From positions 24,133,514-24,197,513 of the forward strand of contig QVOM02000049.1 in the NCBI GenBank assembly GCA_003586115.2: DNA of 64,000 nucleotides. The letters run 5' to 3'. Positions 60,517 through 64,000 of this stretch are shown here, piece after piece. The notes under the pieces were generated by a model. It saw only the letters and a list, made by a program, of their open reading frames with translations, was not told the DNA's origin and did no database searches. A program made the translations under genes and the position numbers. The stretch's first letter is position 1. Every line of letters starts with the position of its first letter. Origin of the DNA: Salvator merianae. Lineage: Eukaryota > Chordata > Lepidosauria > Squamata > Teiidae.

Positions 60517-60644
60517 CTCAACATAATCCTTGGCGTGACCCCAGTCTCTCTTGGCGTCCAGATTGCCCAAACTGAAACATTCCAATTGCCCGAGGTGGAT
60601 CTTAGCAACTGAACGGCTAATTTTCCGAGTTACAAAGTTAGCTC
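60517..60644 (-). CDS. GMDS: GMDS internal coding exon (GDP-mannose 4,6-dehydratase), partial gene
   Basis: One internal exon of GDP-mannose 4,6-dehydratase, the cytosolic NADP(H)-dependent enzyme of the extended short-chain dehydrogenase family that turns GDP-mannose into GDP-4-keto-6-deoxymannose, the first step to GDP-fucose. Read on the minus strand, a pyrimidine-rich tract ending TTTTAG precedes the exon and GTATGC follows it. The exon is 128 bases: the last two bases of a split glycine codon (G|GA), then 42 complete codons ending in GAG, so it enters in phase 1 and leaves in phase 0. Visible motifs are [16 protein letters not shown] and [17 protein letters not shown]. The first lies in the nucleotide/substrate-binding part; the second is the conserved C-terminal substrate-domain signature. 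From memory of the human protein (about 372 residues) this is roughly residues 215-257. The catalytic TxE...YxxxK residues lie in an earlier exon outside the window. One difference from my recollection of vertebrate GMDS is His for Tyr in AKI(Y/H)LGQ. No stop or frameshift, so it appears functional. Confidence 0.95.
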
Positions 60645-62275
60645 CTAAAACAAAACGAGAATGATAGCATAAAAGGATTAGAAACAGCTTGGTAAATGTC
60701 TGGTAGCTGATCCTGAAAAATACTGTGCATATCAATTTTTTTTTTCTTCATACCTTTCCTTGTATCAATCACTTAAGTGCTGTCATCATTTATCACTTTG
60801 GCAAGATACAGTGTGCAACATACACGGTACATTAGCAATACTTTTTCATCAAATATCTTCCTTTGAAACCCTAAGCATCCCTAATCTGAAGCTTTAGTAT
60901 TCAATTTAGGCACATGGCCAAGAAAAGCAAACTGAAATGGAGGTTTCTGAAAACAAAGCAAAATAAAAATAAAATTGCAACTTAAACATTGAGCTTAGGA
61001 CTTTCTGCAAGTTAAGGTAAACAATAAATTTCAAAGCTGAAATATATCAAGGGAAAAAAGATCTCACATGTAACACATTTGAGACTACAGAGATTTCAAA
61101 AGCTGCTAACAGAACAGATAAGAAGACAAGCTTCAGCCAAAATTTTAGTAGGGCAATATGAAGAAATAGGTCTTAAATCCAGAGTCCACTGAATCTAAAA
61201 CTAAGGAAGCACTTTGCTTTAAGCATTAGTCTATGCTGAATTCTACAAGACTTAGGGATTTTCTCCACTTGCTGGTGCTCCACACCAGGAGGTACACCAG
61301 GATGGACAGAATGCACTAATACACAGAATGGAGCACGATTTAGATAATAAGGCCCTTGATCTAGATCACCAATAGATCTTGATATTGAAGTCTACCGATG
61401 TACTCACGGGGCCTAATCCAAACATGGAGGCATGAAGAAGGTGCATGTCTCCATGTTTTGGTTTACAGGAGGATCCATTTTAGCAGCATGCCTTATTGCA
61501 CCATGAACATGGGTTTCCCAGGAACTCCAGTGCTAGGAGGTTTCCATTCCTAGCCATTAGAGCCTTGGAAGCCGGTACTGAAGATTGGGTGAGCTTCAGG
61601 GTTGATGTGGGGGCTGAGTTGGAACAGTGACACTCTGAAGATGGCACTGTTTTAGACTGACTCTTGCCATGATCCAGTCCTACTGGCCTGGGTCATAAAA
61701 GGTGAGAGCAGGAAATCCCAGAGACTCTGTAAGTTGGTGGATCCTACGATTAGGAAGAACAGATTATTGCAAAAACAAAGGCACGCACATATCTCTGAAG
61801 ATAATCCACTGGTATTATTACTTTTTGGAAATTGTGACCGTCAAAAGAATAGCCTTCCAAATAAATCTTCAAGAAGACCCAGATTCATCTTTCTGGCAGA
61901 TTTGACAATGACTGACTGCATTTTCTACTGAACTAGCATCAGTATACTTACCTCCTAAATATGAATTGGTGCCCTTTCCTTAATATTCTCTTTTGAAATA
62001 GCTTAGCATATACCTGGGTAAATGTAGCTGTTTTTATCATTACGTGTTTATTTCTAATTTGTTTCATTTGCTTCTATCCTTCTGTATTTTTTAAAATTAA
62101 ATTTAAAAAGCTGTATAGGGCAGAAGTGCTGCTTGGACTATCACTGCCATCTCAGGCCCAGGTGATTGCTGTGGCCAAGAGCATTCCTGTCAGCTTCAAT
62201 TTAGTCAAGTTCCCGAACAGTGATTGTCTAATCACAGTAATGCTTGAGATGGAAACTTCAAAGCAGCATTCTTAA

Positions 62276-62435
62276 GCCCTTTCTGCACTGGACTATATTC
62301 TGTTCCAGGGACGGGTCTAAGGGGCCTGCTGTCCACATGCCATTCTAGGACCTGCACTATCCTGGAACAGCATGTGGATAGCAGACCCCTTAGACTCTTT
62401 TCTGGAACAGAAAATAGTTCAGTGTGGAAAAGTCC
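62276..62435. mobile_element. Palindromic MITE with TTAA duplications
   Basis: A 160-bp palindrome with arms of about 78 bp. The left arm runs GCCCTTTCTGCACTGGACTA, then TTCTGTTCCAG and GTCTAAGGGGCCTGCTGTCC. The right arm, reverse complemented, runs GGACTTTTCCACACTGAACT, then TTCTGTTCCAG and GTCTAAGGGGTCTGCTATCC. TTAA flanks both sides (62272-62275 and 62436-62439), as in piggyBac or Kolobok elements. Its ends also resemble those of the unclassified family with 4-bp duplications. No coding capacity. Confidence 0.8.
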
Positions 62436-62482
62436 TTAAAGTCCACTCAGAACTTGCACCTGGTGCAGAATGCAAAGACTAT

Positions 62483-62713
62483 GGACCTTTCCGCTCTTTC
62501 CACCTTAGAACAGGATAATTATGCAGAGTGGTTTTTCCCCTGGGAAAAATAAGGTGCTCCCGCTACAGCTATGGAGCACGATTTTGTGCTCCACAGCAAG
62601 TAGTGATTGGGAGCAGTTGTGGCTTGCTCCCAATTGCCAGGGCCTCCACACAGTGTGGAAGCACTTCACTAGTGAGCATCCCAATGCTCACTAGTGCAAA
62701 GTGCGAACAGGCC
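62483..62713 (-). mobile_element. Unclassified DNA-element family, copy 6
   Basis: Left end GGACCTTTCCGCTCTTTCC, right end reverse complemented GGCCTGTTCGCACTTTGCAC. The flanks CTAT (62479-62482) and CTAG (62714-62717) would be a 4-bp duplication with one mismatch. The minus strand has a perfect-looking hairpin (CACTAGTGAGCATTGGGATG then CTCACTAGTG), CTTCCACACTGTGTGGAGG and GTGGAGCACAAAATCGTGCT, collinear with 54570 onward. Internally deleted relative to copy 5. Confidence 0.7.
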
Positions 62714-63339
62714 CTAGGTTCCTAAGATAATTGCCTGCCATGTTCCAGAAAGCTGCTAATTTAACCCTAAGGTTTTCTTGTTGACATATAAAGCTCTAAA
62801 GAACTCAGAAAAGAATGGATTCCTTCATGCAGACCATTCACTGCCTGAGATTCACTGCAGACTGGACTCTCCTGGTTACCTTTTGCAGTGATCTATTTGG
62901 CACTGGCTAAGATAAGAACCTTCTCTGCTGTGATATCCTGCTTATGGAAAACTTTTTCCTGAAAAAAAAATGACAGGTACTGATTCTCAGTTTAACTTTG
63001 TTTCAACTAATATTTTAAAGTTTATATTTTGTACTGGACTAACCTGCTTGGAAATTAAAAAATAATAACTTTTGGTTTTGTTCAGTTTGCAGGATGTATG
63101 TGAAACATACTGGTATTTTCATGCTTATGATAGTGACACCATTTGACTAACAGTAGACCACTGCTTGAAGATTTTAAGTTAATTTTATTTTATATCTTAA
63201 TGGTGATGTTTTCTTACCCTTCTGTTAATCACCAAGGATTTTACTAAAAGGCTAGTAGGGTTTCTTTCTTTTTAACTTTTATTGGATTTCAATAAACATA
63301 CAGACAAATAGATGCATAACTTTTAGAATGACACTGAGC

Positions 63340-63660
63340 AATAATTGTGCATTTTATTTTTTCTACCTAAGTGCAGAAATTTGTACTTGACCCCATGTTC
63401 AAGGCTGTCATTTTTACAACTTGCTTTTGTTCTCTAAGACTTTAAGCAGCCATCCTACCTTAGTACCAGCCCTAAATTTACAAGCACAGTTAAATTCTAT
63501 TTTCTAGATTATTTATGAATATGTTGTAATAGCACAGCACCAAGGACAGGGTCTTTGGGGACACTGGTTGATGTTTCCTTCAGGGATTCAGAGCCCTTAA
63601 CAAGAGGGTGGTTGAACTACCCTCTCTCTGTATCCTCTAGCCCATATTTTACTTTTTTGC
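63340..63660 (-). mobile_element. Old CR1 LINE fragment
   Basis: Reversed CR1-like sequence. 63372-63420 (GTGCAGAAATTTGTACTTGA then CCCCATGTTCAAGGCTGTCA) corresponds to the FN..KCKVLH region. 63510-63570 (TTATGAATATGTTG, CACCAAGGACAGGGTC, TTTGGGGACAC) corresponds to the (E/V)PQGSVLGP..FN.F motif seen intact at 1195-1270. Highly diverged, all frames broken. Confidence 0.6.
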
Positions 63661-64000
63661 CTACATCATGAGGACCCTGATCCTTAGAAGGGGATTTTCA
63701 GGCAGCTAAAAGGTTCTGGATGAGTGAAATTAGCTTCTTTACAGCCATAGTATGCTGTTCTTCGGTTCCAACCCATCCTATTATGTACAAGCATGCCTGA
63801 TTTGAACACAAAAAACTATACTGAGATTTCAGTATGGAAGAAAAGGTGCCTAAGGCTTGCGAATGATATGATTCAGGTTTCGCCTGAATGAATAGCGAAT
63901 TATTGTGTACCACCTAGTTTGACAATGTGGTACACAGGCATAGTTGTAGAGACAAATCCTTTCCCTAGCAGTGATAAAGGCTCTATGTACTCTTAGTCAC

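Larger units (their letters stand above)
60645..64000 (-). other. GMDS: GMDS intron upstream of the exon (partial)
   Basis: This is the 3' end of the intron preceding the recognised GMDS exon on the minus strand. It ends in a polypyrimidine stretch and TTTTAG against the exon. No other GMDS exon was recognised in these 3.4 kb. It contains a palindromic MITE with TTAA duplications (62276-62435), a copy of the unclassified DNA-element family (62483-62713) and an old CR1 fragment (63340-63660). A GC-richer stretch at 61255-61690 resembles MITE-like sequence but I could not define its ends. Bases 60645-61250 and 61691-62275 hold nothing I recognise. Confidence 0.85.

Noticed and set aside
1..64000. 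CRISPR array, operon, phage or bacterial defence system
   Set aside because: The sequence is vertebrate: spliced exon, LINEs, SINEs and MITEs. No regularly spaced identical repeats with unique spacers were seen.

Overview
The window looks like squamate reptile DNA, most likely from a lizard and possibly a gecko. Its repeat content combines CR1, L2, L1 and BovB (RTE) LINE pieces, tRNA-derived SINEs (one type with a BovB-like tail, one with the 'GAAGAAG...' tail common in lizards) and many short palindromic DNA transposons. The sequence is AT-rich and almost free of genes. Long ORFs other than transposon remnants look like chance.

The only host coding sequence I can support is one 128-base exon on the minus strand at 60517-60644. 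It encodes the [16 protein letters not shown]...[23 protein letters not shown] segment of GDP-mannose 4,6-dehydratase (GMDS), with a consensus acceptor and donor. The window is therefore read as the inside of the GMDS gene on the minus strand. Bases 60645-64000 belong to the intron before this exon and 1-60516 to the very large intron after it. No second GMDS exon was recognised.

Layout: 900-1480 CR1 (minus). 2386-2830 and 20278-20690 are two copies of an unnamed repeat. 4377-4588, 16277-16437 and 50610-50747 are Harbinger-like MITEs with 3-bp target duplications. 5960-6736, 47701-48215, 48682-49050, 49797-50122, 54570-55045 and 62483-62713 belong to an unclassified family of non-autonomous DNA elements. 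10630-10835 and 51690-51812 are SINE copies with BovB-like tails. 11565-12515 is a CR1 3' half. 14979-15170 and 21435-21759 are hAT-like MITEs with perfect 8-bp duplications. 15655-15925, 16560-16925, 35760-36141 and 51965-52320 are L1 pieces. 16034-16213 and 43676-43950 are palindromic Tc1/mariner-like MITEs. 19100-20205, 26160-26760 and 38515-39080 are L2 pieces, the last split by a SINE. 55895-56345 and 58015-58215 are two parts of one BovB separated by about 1.67 kb. 63340-63660 is an old CR1. The rest is unassigned intron, some of which may hold conserved regulatory elements.

No rRNA, tRNA, CRISPR, operon or prokaryotic feature was seen. The most novel material is the DNA-transposon content, especially the family with GGNCYTTTYNGCACTTT-type termini and apparent 4-bp target duplications.
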